From: Oleiagrimonas sp963821885
Lineage (GTDB): Bacteria; Pseudomonadota; Gammaproteobacteria; Xanthomonadales; Rhodanobacteraceae
Assembly: GCA_963821885.1 (NCBI GenBank)
Contig: CAWGFN010000003.1
Location: 124,001-188,000, forward strand
Direction: 5' to 3'
Length of the DNA: 64,000 nucleotides
Under the pieces are notes generated by a model. That model searched no databases. It was not told the origin of the DNA and saw only the letters and a list, made by a program, of their open reading frames with translations. The number at the start of each line of letters is the position of its first letter. The first letter of the stretch is position 1. This document shows, piece by piece, positions 24,801 through 34,132 of the stretch. Made by a program: the position numbers and the translations under genes.

Positions 24801-26657
24801 TCAGGGGTACAGCAGGTTGATGCCGATCAGCGTCACGATCAGGATCAGCCCGGTCAGCGGCAGACCCACGCGCAGGAAGTCGCGTGAGCGGTAGCCGCCG
24901 GGGCCGGCGACCATCATCAGCGCGGGATGGCCGGAACTGATCAGGAAGGTGTTGGACGAGGACAGCGCCACGACCAGCGCGTAGGCGGCGGGATTGCCGC
25001 CGGTGGCCACGGCCACGCTGATGGCGATGGGCACCATCATCACGGTGGCGCCGACATTGGACATCACCTGCGAGAACATCAGCGTGAGCACGGCAATGGC
25101 CAGCTGCAGCGACCACTGCGGCGCGCCGTGGGAGTAGGCCAGCACCTCCTGGGCCAGCCACGCGGCGGCGCCGGTGGAGTCCATGGACCAGCCCAGCGGG
25201 ATCAGGCAGGCGGTGATGAAGATGGTGCGCCAGTTCACCGCGCGGTAGGCCTCGTCCATGTTCAGCACGCCGGTCAGCAGCATGCCTATGGCGCCGGTCA
25301 TCATCGCCACCGGCAGGGTCAGGTCCGTGAACAGGGCCAGGACCATGGCCAGCAGGAAGAATCCCAGTGCCTGCCACAGCTTGCCCGGGCGCTGCTCGAC
25401 CTTGGGCACGTCGGTGATCACCACCAGGTCGCGGTCGGCCTGCATCATGCCGAGGTCGCCCCAGTGGCTGTGCAGCACCAGGGTGTCGCCGGCGCGCAGG
25501 CTGATGCCGCGGATGTCCTCGCGGAACACCTGCTCGCCGCGGTTGACCGCCAGCACCGCGACGCCGAAGCGCTTGCGCAGGTGCAGGTCGCCGATGCGCT
25601 GCTTGACGAAATTGGAGCTGGGCGGCACCACCGCCTCGGAAATGCCGGCGCGGGTGGGGTTGAACAGGTCGGCCAGCTGGCGCATCCGCGGCGACACCCG
25701 GCACAGCTGGTTGTTGGCGAACTCGGCCACCTGCTCGCGCGCGCCCATCACGCCGAGCACGGTGCCGACCCAGATCATCTCCTCGGCCGGCGGGGCCATG
25801 CGCGATTCGTTGCCGTTCTTCATGGCCAGGATCAGCGGCGCGCCGTGCAGCTGCTCGACCTCGCCCACGCTCATGCCGACCAGGGCGCTCTCGGCGGTCA
25901 CCGTCAGCTCGGCCGGGTCGCCGACGATGCCGTAGGTCTCGGCGAAGTAGCTCTCGGTGCGGCCCGGCGTGACCTTCTGCCGCTCGTCCTCGCGGGCCGG
26001 CAGCAGGCGCCGGGCGAAGAAGGCGAAGTAGGCGATGCCGAGCACCGCCAGGGCCAGGCCGATCGGGGTCACGCTGAACAGGCCGAACTGGGCGATGGTG
26101 TGCGCGCCGGGCGGCAGGTTGCGGTTGGCGCTGGCGATCAGGTCGTTGAGGATGATCAGCGGCGAGTTGGCGATCAGCGTGGTGTTGGTGGCGGTGAGGA
26201 TGCAGAACGCCATCGGCAGCAGCATGCGCGTCAGCGGCACGCCGGTGCGCGCGGACAGGCGGCTGGTCACCGGGATCATCAGCGCGGCCAGCGCCTGGCT
26301 GGGGATGATCGAGCTGAACACGCTGGTCACGCTGTTGACCACGATGCCCAGGCGCGATTCCTCGCCGCGGGACATGCGCATGACGAAGGCGGCGGCCTTG
26401 GACAGCACCCCGGCCCGGTCCAGTCCCGCGCCCATGATCATGATCGCCAGGATGGCGATGACCGCGTTGCCGGCGAAGCCCTGGAAGACCTGCGCCGCGG
26501 GCATCACCCCGGTCAGGCCGATCACCACCACCACCAGCAGCGCCACCATGTCGGCGCGGATCCACTCCAGCACCAGCATGATCATGGTGAAGGCGACCAG
26601 GCCCAGCACCAGGATCATGTCGGGGGTCAGGCTGAGGCCGGCGGCGGTGCTGTCCAT
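24801..26657 (-). CDS. SLC13-type anion permease with RCK/TrkA-C domains
   Basis: A 618-aa transporter of the divalent anion:Na+ symporter (SLC13/CitMHS) class. N-terminal helices (about 12-205) hold one transport repeat and C-terminal helices (about 420-615) the second, with the motif SNVGATVMMVPIAISVA and the serine hairpin SSSNTFLISSGHPALM. Between them lie two RCK_C (TrkA-C) domains (about 225-390). Relatives carry sulfate, dicarboxylates or citrate; the RCK modules probably sense ligand. It is convergent with the Rieske gene (8-bp gap). Confidence 0.88.
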   Translation of the reverse strand: MDSTAAGLSLTPDMILVLGLVAFTMIMLVLEWIRADMVALLVVVVIGLTGVMPAAQVFQGFAGNAVIAILAIMIMGAGLDRAGVLSKAAAFVMRMSRGEESRLGIVVNSVTSVFSSIIPSQALAALMIPVTSRLSARTGVPLTRMLLPMAFCILTATNTTLIANSPLIILNDLIASANRNLPPGAHTIAQFGLFSVTPIGLALAVLGIAYFAFFARRLLPAREDERQKVTPGRTESYFAETYGIVGDPAELTVTAESALVGMSVGEVEQLHGAPLILAMKNGNESRMAPPAEEMIWVGTVLGVMGAREQVAEFANNQLCRVSPRMRQLADLFNPTRAGISEAVVPPSSNFVKQRIGDLHLRKRFGVAVLAVNRGEQVFREDIRGISLRAGDTLVLHSHWGDLGMMQADRDLVVITDVPKVEQRPGKLWQALGFFLLAMVLALFTDLTLPVAMMTGAIGMLLTGVLNMDEAYRAVNWRTIFITACLIPLGWSMDSTGAAAWLAQEVLAYSHGAPQWSLQLAIAVLTLMFSQVMSNVGATVMMVPIAISVAVATGGNPAAYALVVALSSSNTFLISSGHPALMMVAGPGGYRSRDFLRVGLPLTGLILIVTLIGINLLYP

Positions 26658-26768
26658 GGAGGCGAGGTCGGGACGGTTCGGTCAGTGCGTGCCGCGTGCG
26701 GGCGGTGCGGACTGGAGGTTGGGCATCGGGATCGTTTTCATGGCGGGATCACGGTCCTCGATGGCGGA

Positions 26769-27482
26769 TCAAGCGCGCAGGTAGAGCAGGTCGCTGACCG
26801 CATGTCCCAGGCGCAGGCCGCGCCGTTCGAAATGGGTCTCGATGCGCCATGCCGGACGTTCGGCCGAGCAGCCCGGTCCGATCTCGTTGCGCCATGCCGG
26901 CGTACCCTCCATTACCTCGAGCATGTGCTCAGCATACTCGGCCCAGTCGGTGGCCAGATGCAAGCGTCCGCCAGGGCGCACGCGGGTGGCGAGAAGTTCG
27001 ACGAAGGCGGGTTGGATCAGTCGCCGCTTGTGGTGGCGCTTCTTCGGCCACGGATCGGGGAACCACACGCGCACCTCGTCCAGGCTGGCCTCGGCGATTT
27101 CCTGGCGCAGCACCTCGACCGCGTCATGGCGATACACGCGCACGTTGCCGGCATCGATATCGGCCAGCGCGTTCATCAGGCGGCCGACGCCCGGACGGTG
27201 CACCTCGATGCCGATGAAGTCGCGACCGGCATCGTGTTCGGCGGCCCAGGCCAGCGCCTCGCCGTTGCCGAAGCCGATTTCCAGCACCCGCGGCGCCGTC
27301 CGGCCGAACACGGCATCCATGTCCCGTTTCCGGCCCGTGAAGTCCAGGCCGAAGCGCGACCAGTGGGCGTCGAACGCGCGTTGCTGGGCCGGGGTGATGC
27401 GGCCCTCGCGCAGCACGAAGCTGCGCACCGGGCGCAGGCGCGCGTTGTCCTTGTTCTCGCTGGACGAATCGGAGGCGGTCAT
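26769..27482 (-). CDS. trmB: tRNA (guanine-N7-)-methyltransferase TrmB
   Basis: TrmB makes m7G46 in the variable loop of many tRNAs, using SAM. The 237-aa protein has the SAM-binding motif PRVLEIGFGNGEALAWAA (about 65-82) and the family signature VRVWFPDPWPKKRHHKRRLIQP (about 138-159), with the catalytic Asp in FPDPWPK. The start is ATG 27482 (MTASDSSSENKD); the frame is open far upstream into the tRNA gene and is not used. It lies 270 bp from tRNA-Gly on the other strand. Confidence 0.95.
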   Translation of the reverse strand: MTASDSSSENKDNARLRPVRSFVLREGRITPAQQRAFDAHWSRFGLDFTGRKRDMDAVFGRTAPRVLEIGFGNGEALAWAAEHDAGRDFIGIEVHRPGVGRLMNALADIDAGNVRVYRHDAVEVLRQEIAEASLDEVRVWFPDPWPKKRHHKRRLIQPAFVELLATRVRPGGRLHLATDWAEYAEHMLEVMEGTPAWRNEIGPGCSAERPAWRIETHFERRGLRLGHAVSDLLYLRA

Positions 27483-27752
27483 CGGCCATTCCCGTGTGCG
27501 GCGGCCGGCGCGGGCATGTGCATGGTTGTACCTTGCATTGGGGCGAAATCGGGGGCGGATTCGCGACCTGGTGCATCCGGCCAGCCGATGGGCTGCCACC
27601 GCGCGCGATGACCCTGGTCGCACCGTGATGTGCACGCAAATCCCCGGTGCATAGTGTAGCCGAGCCACTGCGTGCCTGGTGGCCGCGAGCCGCCGCCGGC
27701 ACCGGTGGTGCTCTTGCGCAGGCCCGGCAAAACCGATGTAATCAGCCCCTGC

Positions 27753-27826
27753 GCGGGTGTAGTTCAATGGTAGAACCTCAGCTTCCCAAGCTGATGACGT
27801 GGGTTCGATTCCCATCACCCGCTCCA
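27753..27826 (+). tRNA. tRNA-Gly (anticodon CCC)
   Basis: A complete cloverleaf of 74 bases with encoded CCA. The acceptor arms are GCGGGTG / CACCCGC, the D-arm is GTTCAATGGTAGAAC, and the anticodon stem is TCAGC / GCTGA with loop TTCCCAA giving anticodon CCC. The T-arm is GTGGG-TTCGATT-CCCAT. It closely resembles gammaproteobacterial glyU. It reads GGG codons. Confidence 0.97.
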
Positions 27827-28153
27827 CGCGCTTCGCGCCCCGGCGGCCCATGCGCGGCCCTGCGACCGCCTGCCGCGCCCCGCCCGGCGTGGCTTAACGC
27901 TCCCATCCCCGTCCGTTAACCGCCGTTTAAAGCCCATGGGCCTAGAAAGGTCATGTCGCGGTGCGCAGTCCGGCTTTCCCCAAGCTGCTCGTGTTGCGCT
28001 CGCGACGATCGGGGCAGCGACTTGGGCCCGGACGCGGCGATTCCCCCGCCCTTCGTCCGGGTCTTTTCTTTGTGCCGTCGTGCCCCGACCGGGCAATTCC
28101 CGTTAAGCTTGCAGGCGCCGGCGGCAAAGCCGGCGCCGTACCGAGGACGCTGC
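27827..28153 (+). promoter_or_regulatory. Leader of the two-component operon: direct repeats and hairpin
   Basis: This 327-bp stretch lies between tRNA-Gly and the response regulator and holds no convincing gene. CGTTAA (27914-27919) and CGTTTAA (27924-27930) are near-direct repeats one helical turn apart, the spacing OmpR/PhoP-type regulators bind. A 9-bp hairpin, GGCGCCGGC-N6-GCCGGCGCC (28114-28137), sits 16 bases before the start. The frame of the regulator is open through part of this region, but its sequence is not domain-like. Confidence 0.4.
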
Positions 28154-28840
28154 ATGCGCGTACTGGTGATCGAAGACAACAACGACCTGGCCACCAACAT
28201 CGGTGACTATCTCGAGGACCGCGGCCACGTGGTCGATTTCGCCGGCGACGGCGTGACCGGACTGCACCTGGCGGTGGTGCACGATTTCGACGTCATCGTG
28301 CTCGACCTGACCCTGCCGGGCATGGACGGACTGGAAGTGGCACGCAAGCTGCGCCACGAGGCGCACAAGCAGACGCCGATCCTGATGCTCACCGCGCGCG
28401 ATGCGCTGGAACAGAAGCTCACCGGCTTCGAGTCCGGCGCCGACGACTACATGACCAAGCCGTTCGCCCTGCAGGAGCTGGGCGCGCGCCTGGAAGTGCT
28501 GGCGCGCCGCGGCAAGGGCCCGCAGAGCCGCGTGCTCAAGGTCGCCGACCTGACCTACAACCTCGACACCCTGACGGTGACCCGCGCCGGCACCTCGATC
28601 CAGCTCAACCCGATCGGCCTGAAGCTGCTGCAGGCGCTGATGGACGCCAGTCCCTCGGTCGTCACGCGGCACGACCTGGAGCAGAAGGTGTGGGGCGAGG
28701 AACTGCCAGACAGCGACAGCCTGCGGGTGCACATCCATGGACTGCGCGCGGCCATCGACAAGCCGTTCGAGAAGCCGCTGATCCACACGCGCCACGGCAT
28801 CGGTTACCGCATGGTCGATCCGGATGCGCTCCCGACGTAA
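28154..28840 (+). CDS. OmpR/PhoP-family response regulator
   Basis: A 228-aa two-component response regulator. The receiver domain (1-118) has acidic residues E8/D9, the phospho-acceptor D51 in VIVLDLTLPGMDG, the switch Thr in MLTARD and the conserved Lys in DDYMTKPF. The OmpR-type winged-helix domain (about 130-225) ends in SLRVHIHGLRAAIDKPF...IHTRHGIGYRM. The start is ATG 28154; the open frame reaches back to 27953 without domain sequence. Its 3' end overlaps the kinase gene by 17 bp, so the two are co-translated. Confidence 0.93.
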   Translation: MRVLVIEDNNDLATNIGDYLEDRGHVVDFAGDGVTGLHLAVVHDFDVIVLDLTLPGMDGLEVARKLRHEAHKQTPILMLTARDALEQKLTGFESGADDYMTKPFALQELGARLEVLARRGKGPQSRVLKVADLTYNLDTLTVTRAGTSIQLNPIGLKLLQALMDASPSVVTRHDLEQKVWGEELPDSDSLRVHIHGLRAAIDKPFEKPLIHTRHGIGYRMVDPDALPT

Positions 28841-30122
28841 GCTGCGCACCCGCCTGGTCGTCTCCTTCGCGCTGTTCGGTTTCGGCCTTTCGGTGCTGTT
28901 CGCCCTGGCCGCGCTGTACGTGCGCGCCAAGGTCGAGGACCAGCTGGTGGTCAACGCCCTGCAGCACGATGTCGACAGCAACATCGACAAGCTGCACGAG
29001 AACCCCAACTACCAGGCCCATTCGGAGCTGGTCGAGGGCTGGTTCAAGAGCGACCGCACCCTGTACAAGATGCCACTGGCCTGGCAGGACCTGCCCAGCG
29101 GCGTGCACGACATTTCCGAGATCGGCGCCGACGGCAACATGCACCACTACAAGCTGGCGGTGCGTCGCAAGTACGGCCTGATTGGCTTCATCCGCTACGA
29201 CGTCAGCCGCGACGAGCAGGGCAAGCGCCAGCTGATGGCCGGATTGGTCGCCGCGGTGGTGCTGTTCAGCGTGTTCTCGATCGCGCTGGGCGTGTGGCTG
29301 TCGCGTCGCGTGTTGCGTCCGGTCACCGAGCTGGCCGCGCGCCTGCGCGACTTCCGCCGGGTGGGCAAGGCCGAGCCACTGGCGCCGCACGTGGCCGACG
29401 ACGAGGTCGGCGAACTGGCCCAGGCGCTGGACGAATATGCCGAACGCCTGACCGCGCTGGTCGAACGCGACCGCGAATTCAATTCCGACGTCAGCCACGA
29501 GTTGCGCACGCCGCTGGCGGTGATTTCCAGCACCACCGAGTTGCTGCAGGCCTCGCCTGGCCTGGACGACAAGCTGCGCGAGCGCCTCAAGCGCATCGAG
29601 CGCTCCTCGCGCCAGGCCACCGAGATGATCGAGGCCCTGCTGCTGCTTTCGCGCGCCGAACGGCGTGGACCGACCTTCGGCGAGATCACCGAGGCGTCGA
29701 AGGTGACCGAGGACGTGGTCGAGAGCCAGCGCCCGCACATGCGCGGCAAGCCGGTCGACTTGCGCATGCGCGCGGTGCATCCCCTCAAGGTCGACGCGCC
29801 GGCCTCGGTGCTGGCGGTGGTGCTGACCAACCTGGTCGGCAACGCCGTCAAGTACACCCAGGAGGGCGAGGTGATGGTCAGCATCCTCGACGACCGCATC
29901 GTCATCGAGGACACCGGGCGGGGCATCAAGGCCGAGGAAGCCGAATCGCTGTTCCAGCGCGGCAAGCGCGGCGAGGGCGCCACCGGCAGCGGCGCCGGGC
30001 TGGGCCTGGCCATCGTGCGCCGCCTGTGCGAGCTGTACGGATGGCACGTGACCATCCGGTCACGCGAGGACGTGGTGGGGGCCGTCGCGACCGTGCACTT
30101 TCCCCAGGTGCACCGGGCCTGA
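28824..30122 (+). CDS. Sensor histidine kinase
   Basis: The partner kinase of the preceding regulator, 432 aa. It has TM1 (about 11-33), a periplasmic sensor of about 100 residues (35-137), TM2 (about 138-160), a HAMP region (about 161-215), a HisKA domain with the phosphorylated His in SDVSHELRTPLAV (H225) and an HATPase domain with the N-box NLVGNAVKYT and G-box DTGRGIKAEE / GAGLGLAIV. The order and size fit PhoQ/RaxH-type kinases of Xanthomonadales, but the signal is not evident. It is convergent with the first GGDEF gene, 18 bp away. Confidence 0.92.
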   Translation: MRSRRKLRTRLVVSFALFGFGLSVLFALAALYVRAKVEDQLVVNALQHDVDSNIDKLHENPNYQAHSELVEGWFKSDRTLYKMPLAWQDLPSGVHDISEIGADGNMHHYKLAVRRKYGLIGFIRYDVSRDEQGKRQLMAGLVAAVVLFSVFSIALGVWLSRRVLRPVTELAARLRDFRRVGKAEPLAPHVADDEVGELAQALDEYAERLTALVERDREFNSDVSHELRTPLAVISSTTELLQASPGLDDKLRERLKRIERSSRQATEMIEALLLLSRAERRGPTFGEITEASKVTEDVVESQRPHMRGKPVDLRMRAVHPLKVDAPASVLAVVLTNLVGNAVKYTQEGEVMVSILDDRIVIEDTGRGIKAEEAESLFQRGKRGEGATGSGAGLGLAIVRRLCELYGWHVTIRSREDVVGAVATVHFPQVHRA

Positions 30123-30140
30123 ATCCGGTCCAGCCGAGGA

Positions 30141-31925
30141 TCACCCGGGACGAACGCCCTCGTCGGCGGACTCGGCCATGACCCGGTTGCGGCCGCCGCG
30201 CTTGGCGGCATAGAGCATCCGGTCGGCGGCGATCAGCAGGGGTCTGAGCTGGTGCCCGTGACGCCCGGAGTCGGCCAGTCCGATGCTGGCGGTGACGGTG
30301 ACGATGCCCGGCACGTGGGCGGGCATCTGCGCCAGGGTCTGGCGGATGCGCTCGCAGATCTGCATGCCCTCGTCGCGATGGCATCCGGGCATCAGGATGC
30401 CGAATTCCTCGCCGCCCAGGCGACCGATCACGTCCGTGCTGCTTACCGTGTCCTGGCAGATCCGCACGACGTGTCGCAGTACCACGTCGCCGGCCGGATG
30501 GCCGTACGCGTCGTTGATCTGCTTGAAATGATCCATGTCGAGGATGGCCAGGCAGGCGGGTTCACCTTTTTTCCCCAGCCGCCTGAGGGCGCGTTCGGCA
30601 TGGTCCAGGAAATGCTTGCGGTTGAAGACGCCGGTGAGGTCGTCATGCCGCGACATGCGGCGGAAGCGAAGTTGCGAGTGCTTGGTGCGGTAGGCCCACA
30701 GGCCGATGAAGGCCAGCGCCAGGGCCAGCAACAGCATGTACAGGCGGTTGGTTTCCGTGGACTTGCGCGCCAGGGACTGGTTGAGCTGGAGGATGCGATT
30801 GCGCTTGCTCAGCTCGTCCAGCTTGAGTTTGCGCGCCAGCATGTCCTGCTTGACGATCTGGAAGGCCACCGCCTGTGCCTTGGCGTCGTCCTCGGTGGCC
30901 TGGTACTGCTGCATGTACTTCTCGTGCATGAGCAGGGCCTCATGGTCCCGACCCTGTTGCCTTGCGGCCAGGTAGAGCACCTTGTAGGCCGCCTGCATGA
31001 TCCAGTTGTGGGCATCCGGCGGATAGGCCGCCAGCGCGCTCCGCGCCGATGCGCGGGCCTGGTCGTAGCGGTGCTGTATCAGGTAGGCCTGCGCGCGGGT
31101 CACGTCCAGCGACACGATATGGATGTGGTCACCGGCGCGCAGCACGTCGGCGCGAATCCGGTCCAGCAGGGCCAGCGCCCGGTCCGGATGGTTCTCGTCG
31201 TCCATCAGGCTGGCCCAGTCCAGGCGCACGGCGTTGGCGTAGCCGGGCATGCCCGCGCCCAGGCAGGTGTCGACCGTGTGGCGAAAGGCCGGGCTGGACG
31301 ATGTCAGCACCCCGCCGCGGTACAGCACCGTCTGGGTCTGCAGCGCCAGGGCCCGGCACCGTTGCCGGGCCGTGGTGGCCATCGACTTCATCTGCCGGGC
31401 ATAGTCCAGCGCCTCCCCATACTGCTTCTGGCGAATCAGGATCTGCGAGACCTGGTCGAGGATCCGGCTGCGCTGCTCGGGATCGTCGGTTGTATCCAGG
31501 TGCGCCACCAGCACGTTGGCCAGGGCGAAGGCCTTCACATAGTGGCGGTCGACCATGTAGATGTGGATCAACCCCAACCGCGCGCGCGCGGCGGTCGACG
31601 GATCGTTTGTCCGGTCGAGCACCTGCTTGTACAGCCGGATGGCGCGCGTGTCGTCGCCCGCCATGCCGGCCTGCCAGGCCTGCAGCTCCGTGAGATGCAG
31701 CTGCTGAGCGACCGAGAGATGCCTTTTTTCGGTCCCCAGGGCCGCAAGGATGTGCACGAACTTCGCGTGGTCGGTGACCTTGATCCTCTCGGCCTGCCGC
31801 AGTCGTGCATCCGTCGAACTGGCTGCGGGCGGCGTCGCCCTGCCCGGGACCGGGGCGAGCGTGGATACGAGGGCTCCCAGGCCCAGGCACAAGGCCGGGG
31901 CGATGGCGCGAAGGGCGGGCATCAT
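30141..31925 (-). CDS. TPR-TM-GGDEF diguanylate cyclase, paralogue 1
   Basis: A membrane diguanylate cyclase that makes c-di-GMP from two GTP. With the start at ATG 31925 (594 aa) it has a signal peptide (about 1-30), a periplasmic TPR-like helical region (about 40-385), one membrane helix (about 395-412) and a GGDEF domain (about 425-585). The active-site motif is GGEEF at 504-508. The inhibitory I-site RxxD expected just before is SSTD (495-498), so product inhibition is probably lost, unlike the next two paralogues. The start is uncertain; the frame stays open to 32216 and Shine-Dalgarno signals are weak. It is the third in a tandem set. Confidence 0.88.
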   Translation of the reverse strand: MMPALRAIAPALCLGLGALVSTLAPVPGRATPPAASSTDARLRQAERIKVTDHAKFVHILAALGTEKRHLSVAQQLHLTELQAWQAGMAGDDTRAIRLYKQVLDRTNDPSTAARARLGLIHIYMVDRHYVKAFALANVLVAHLDTTDDPEQRSRILDQVSQILIRQKQYGEALDYARQMKSMATTARQRCRALALQTQTVLYRGGVLTSSSPAFRHTVDTCLGAGMPGYANAVRLDWASLMDDENHPDRALALLDRIRADVLRAGDHIHIVSLDVTRAQAYLIQHRYDQARASARSALAAYPPDAHNWIMQAAYKVLYLAARQQGRDHEALLMHEKYMQQYQATEDDAKAQAVAFQIVKQDMLARKLKLDELSKRNRILQLNQSLARKSTETNRLYMLLLALALAFIGLWAYRTKHSQLRFRRMSRHDDLTGVFNRKHFLDHAERALRRLGKKGEPACLAILDMDHFKQINDAYGHPAGDVVLRHVVRICQDTVSSTDVIGRLGGEEFGILMPGCHRDEGMQICERIRQTLAQMPAHVPGIVTVTASIGLADSGRHGHQLRPLLIAADRMLYAAKRGGRNRVMAESADEGVRPG

Positions 31926-32136
31926 CGACGTGTCCGGCGCGAAGCCATTCGCCTCGGGGGACCCTTCGAATGGAGCGCTGGGCGCCTGCCGGGAGCGGGT
32001 GGCCTGGCTGCGCATGGAGGGGGCCGGTGACGGTGTGCTGGCATGGATCCGGGTGTGTTTTCTCGAACCCAAGATGTACCACAGCCGTTGATGCCATGTC
32101 CCGCCGGCATGCACCGGGGCATGGGCGTTGCCGTAA

Positions 32137-34008
32137 TCAGGCCCCTGCCTGCGGCGAGGGTTGCTGGCTGCGGACCACCCGGTTGCGACCGCCGCGCTTG
32201 GCGGCGTAGAGCGCATGGTCGGCGGCGACCAGCAGGGGCTTGAGTGCGTGACCGTGAAGGTCGCTGCAGGCCAGGCCGATGCTGGCGGTGACGGTCAAGG
32301 TCTCGGCATGCCGGATCCGTACCGGTGATAGCGCCAGCGCATGGCGGATGCGTTCGCCAGTCTCCATCGCGAGGGTGCCGTCGCAGTCGGGCATGAGGAT
32401 GCCGAATTCCTCGCCCCCGAGACGGCCGATGATGTCCGACGGGCGCGCATAGTCGCGACAGATCCGGATGACGTGCTGCAGCACCATGTCGCCACAGGCG
32501 TGCCCGTGGACATCGTTGATGCGCTTGAAATGATCCATGTCCAGGATCAGCAGGCAGGCGGGCTGGCCGCTGCGCTGCAGCCGCTGCAGGATGGCTTCGG
32601 CCTGCTCGAAGAAATGCTGGCGGTTGCAGGCGCCGGTCAGTCCGTCATGCCGCGCCAGTCGGCGGAAGCGCACCTGCGAATGCTTGATGCGATAGGCCCA
32701 GAAACCGATGAAGGCCAGGATCAGCAGAAGCAGCACGATGTACAGCCTGCTGGTTTCGGCGGACTTGCGGTCCAGCGACTGGCGCAGCAGCAGGATCCGG
32801 TTCTGCTTGCCCAGCTTGTCGACCTTCAGGCGCTTGGCCAGGACGTCCTGCTTGACGATCTGGTAGGCCATGGCCTCGGCGCGCGCCTGGTCCTCGCTGG
32901 CCTGGTGCTGCTCCATGAACTTCTCGTGCATGTCCAGCGCGCGCTGGAAGTCGCCGTCGTGTTTTTCGATCCGGTACAACGCCCGGTAGGACGCTTCGAG
33001 CATCCAGCTGTGGCCTTTCTGATCGCACGCGGCCAGGGCTGCCCTGGCGTGCTGGCGGGCGATGTCGAACTTGCCTTCGGCCATGTAGGCGCGGGCGAGA
33101 AAGATTTCCAGCGTCGCGATGTGCGGCCTGAAGCCGCTGCGCATCACCGACGCCCTGATGCGGTCCAGATAGGCGATGGCGCGGGCGGGATGCCCTTCCT
33201 CGGTGATGCGCTCGGCCCAGTCCAGGCGCAGGCTGTTGCTGAAATCGAGCATGCCGGCCTTGCGGCAGACCGCGATGGTGCGGTTGACGTTCTCGGCCGC
33301 CAGGTCGTAGGCGTCGTTGCGCTGCAGCATGTCCTGGGTGCGGAACACCCCGGCCTCGCAGCGGATTTCGTCCCGATGGGTCAGCGCTTCCAGCTGGTTC
33401 GCGTAGTCGATCGCCTGGTCGTACTGCTTCTCGCTGTCCAGCACGCGGATGAGGATCTTCAGGGCCACCTGGCGGACGCGACGATCGTCGATGTCCGGCA
33501 GCTTGCCGATCAGCTTGTTGGCCAGGGCATAGGCCTTGATGTACTGCCTTTGCTGCAGATAGAGGGTGATCAGCGCGGCGCGGGCGCGGATCTCGATCAG
33601 CGGATGGACGGGATGATCGAGGATGTCGCTGTACTGGCGCACGGCTTCGGCGCTGTGGCCGGCCATGTCGGCGTGGATGGCATCGAGCAACTGCAGGTGC
33701 TGAGCCTGTTCGGGCGTCAGGCGATTGCTGGCCTGGTGCAGTTGATCGAGCAGTTGCGTGAATCGCGGCCGGTTCATGGCCATGACGCGATCGGCTTCGC
33801 GAAGCAGCGTGGATGGGCTGGACGCCGGCGCGACCGGCGGCGGGGCGGCGTGAAGCGTCGGCAGCGCCAGCAACAAGGCCATGCCCCATGCCCGGCATCG
33901 ACGGCGTCGGCGGGTCTTGGCAGTGCGGGGCACGCTCCCCGGATGCCGGGAACGTGTGCTTTCCGCTGGATGTTGCCGCGATGCAGGGCGAAAGTGGATC
34001 GGTATCAT
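32137..34008 (-). CDS. TPR-TM-GGDEF diguanylate cyclase, paralogue 2
   Basis: The second of three tandem paralogues, 623 aa. An Arg-rich n-region (KTRRRRRCRAWG) precedes a hydrophobic core MALLLALPTLHAAPP (about 43-57), a signal peptide or signal anchor. The TPR-like sensor region spans about 65-420 and a membrane helix lies near 425-442. In the GGDEF domain the motif GGEEF is at 531-535 and an intact I-site RPSD is at 522-525. The phrase AYQIVKQDVLAK before the membrane helix is shared by all three copies. ATG 34008 has no clear ribosome binding site and a 7-bp hairpin (34023-34038) lies just upstream. Confidence 0.88.
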   Translation of the reverse strand: MIPIHFRPASRQHPAESTRSRHPGSVPRTAKTRRRRRCRAWGMALLLALPTLHAAPPPVAPASSPSTLLREADRVMAMNRPRFTQLLDQLHQASNRLTPEQAQHLQLLDAIHADMAGHSAEAVRQYSDILDHPVHPLIEIRARAALITLYLQQRQYIKAYALANKLIGKLPDIDDRRVRQVALKILIRVLDSEKQYDQAIDYANQLEALTHRDEIRCEAGVFRTQDMLQRNDAYDLAAENVNRTIAVCRKAGMLDFSNSLRLDWAERITEEGHPARAIAYLDRIRASVMRSGFRPHIATLEIFLARAYMAEGKFDIARQHARAALAACDQKGHSWMLEASYRALYRIEKHDGDFQRALDMHEKFMEQHQASEDQARAEAMAYQIVKQDVLAKRLKVDKLGKQNRILLLRQSLDRKSAETSRLYIVLLLLILAFIGFWAYRIKHSQVRFRRLARHDGLTGACNRQHFFEQAEAILQRLQRSGQPACLLILDMDHFKRINDVHGHACGDMVLQHVIRICRDYARPSDIIGRLGGEEFGILMPDCDGTLAMETGERIRHALALSPVRIRHAETLTVTASIGLACSDLHGHALKPLLVAADHALYAAKRGGRNRVVRSQQPSPQAGA

Positions 34009-34132
34009 GTCAGCCCGAAGCGTCCGGCTTCAGCCGGATCAATCCTGATCATGCCCGTAGATCCGGGGCGCCTCAATGGCAGCGTGCCATCGATGGCATC
34101 CGTGCACCGCCGTCGCGGTCGTCGTCCGCGGC

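Noticed and set aside
24927..27611. Open frame of 894 codons opposite the SLC13 and trmB genes
   Set aside because: Antisense to two well-supported genes, with His/Gly/Gln-rich low-complexity composition.
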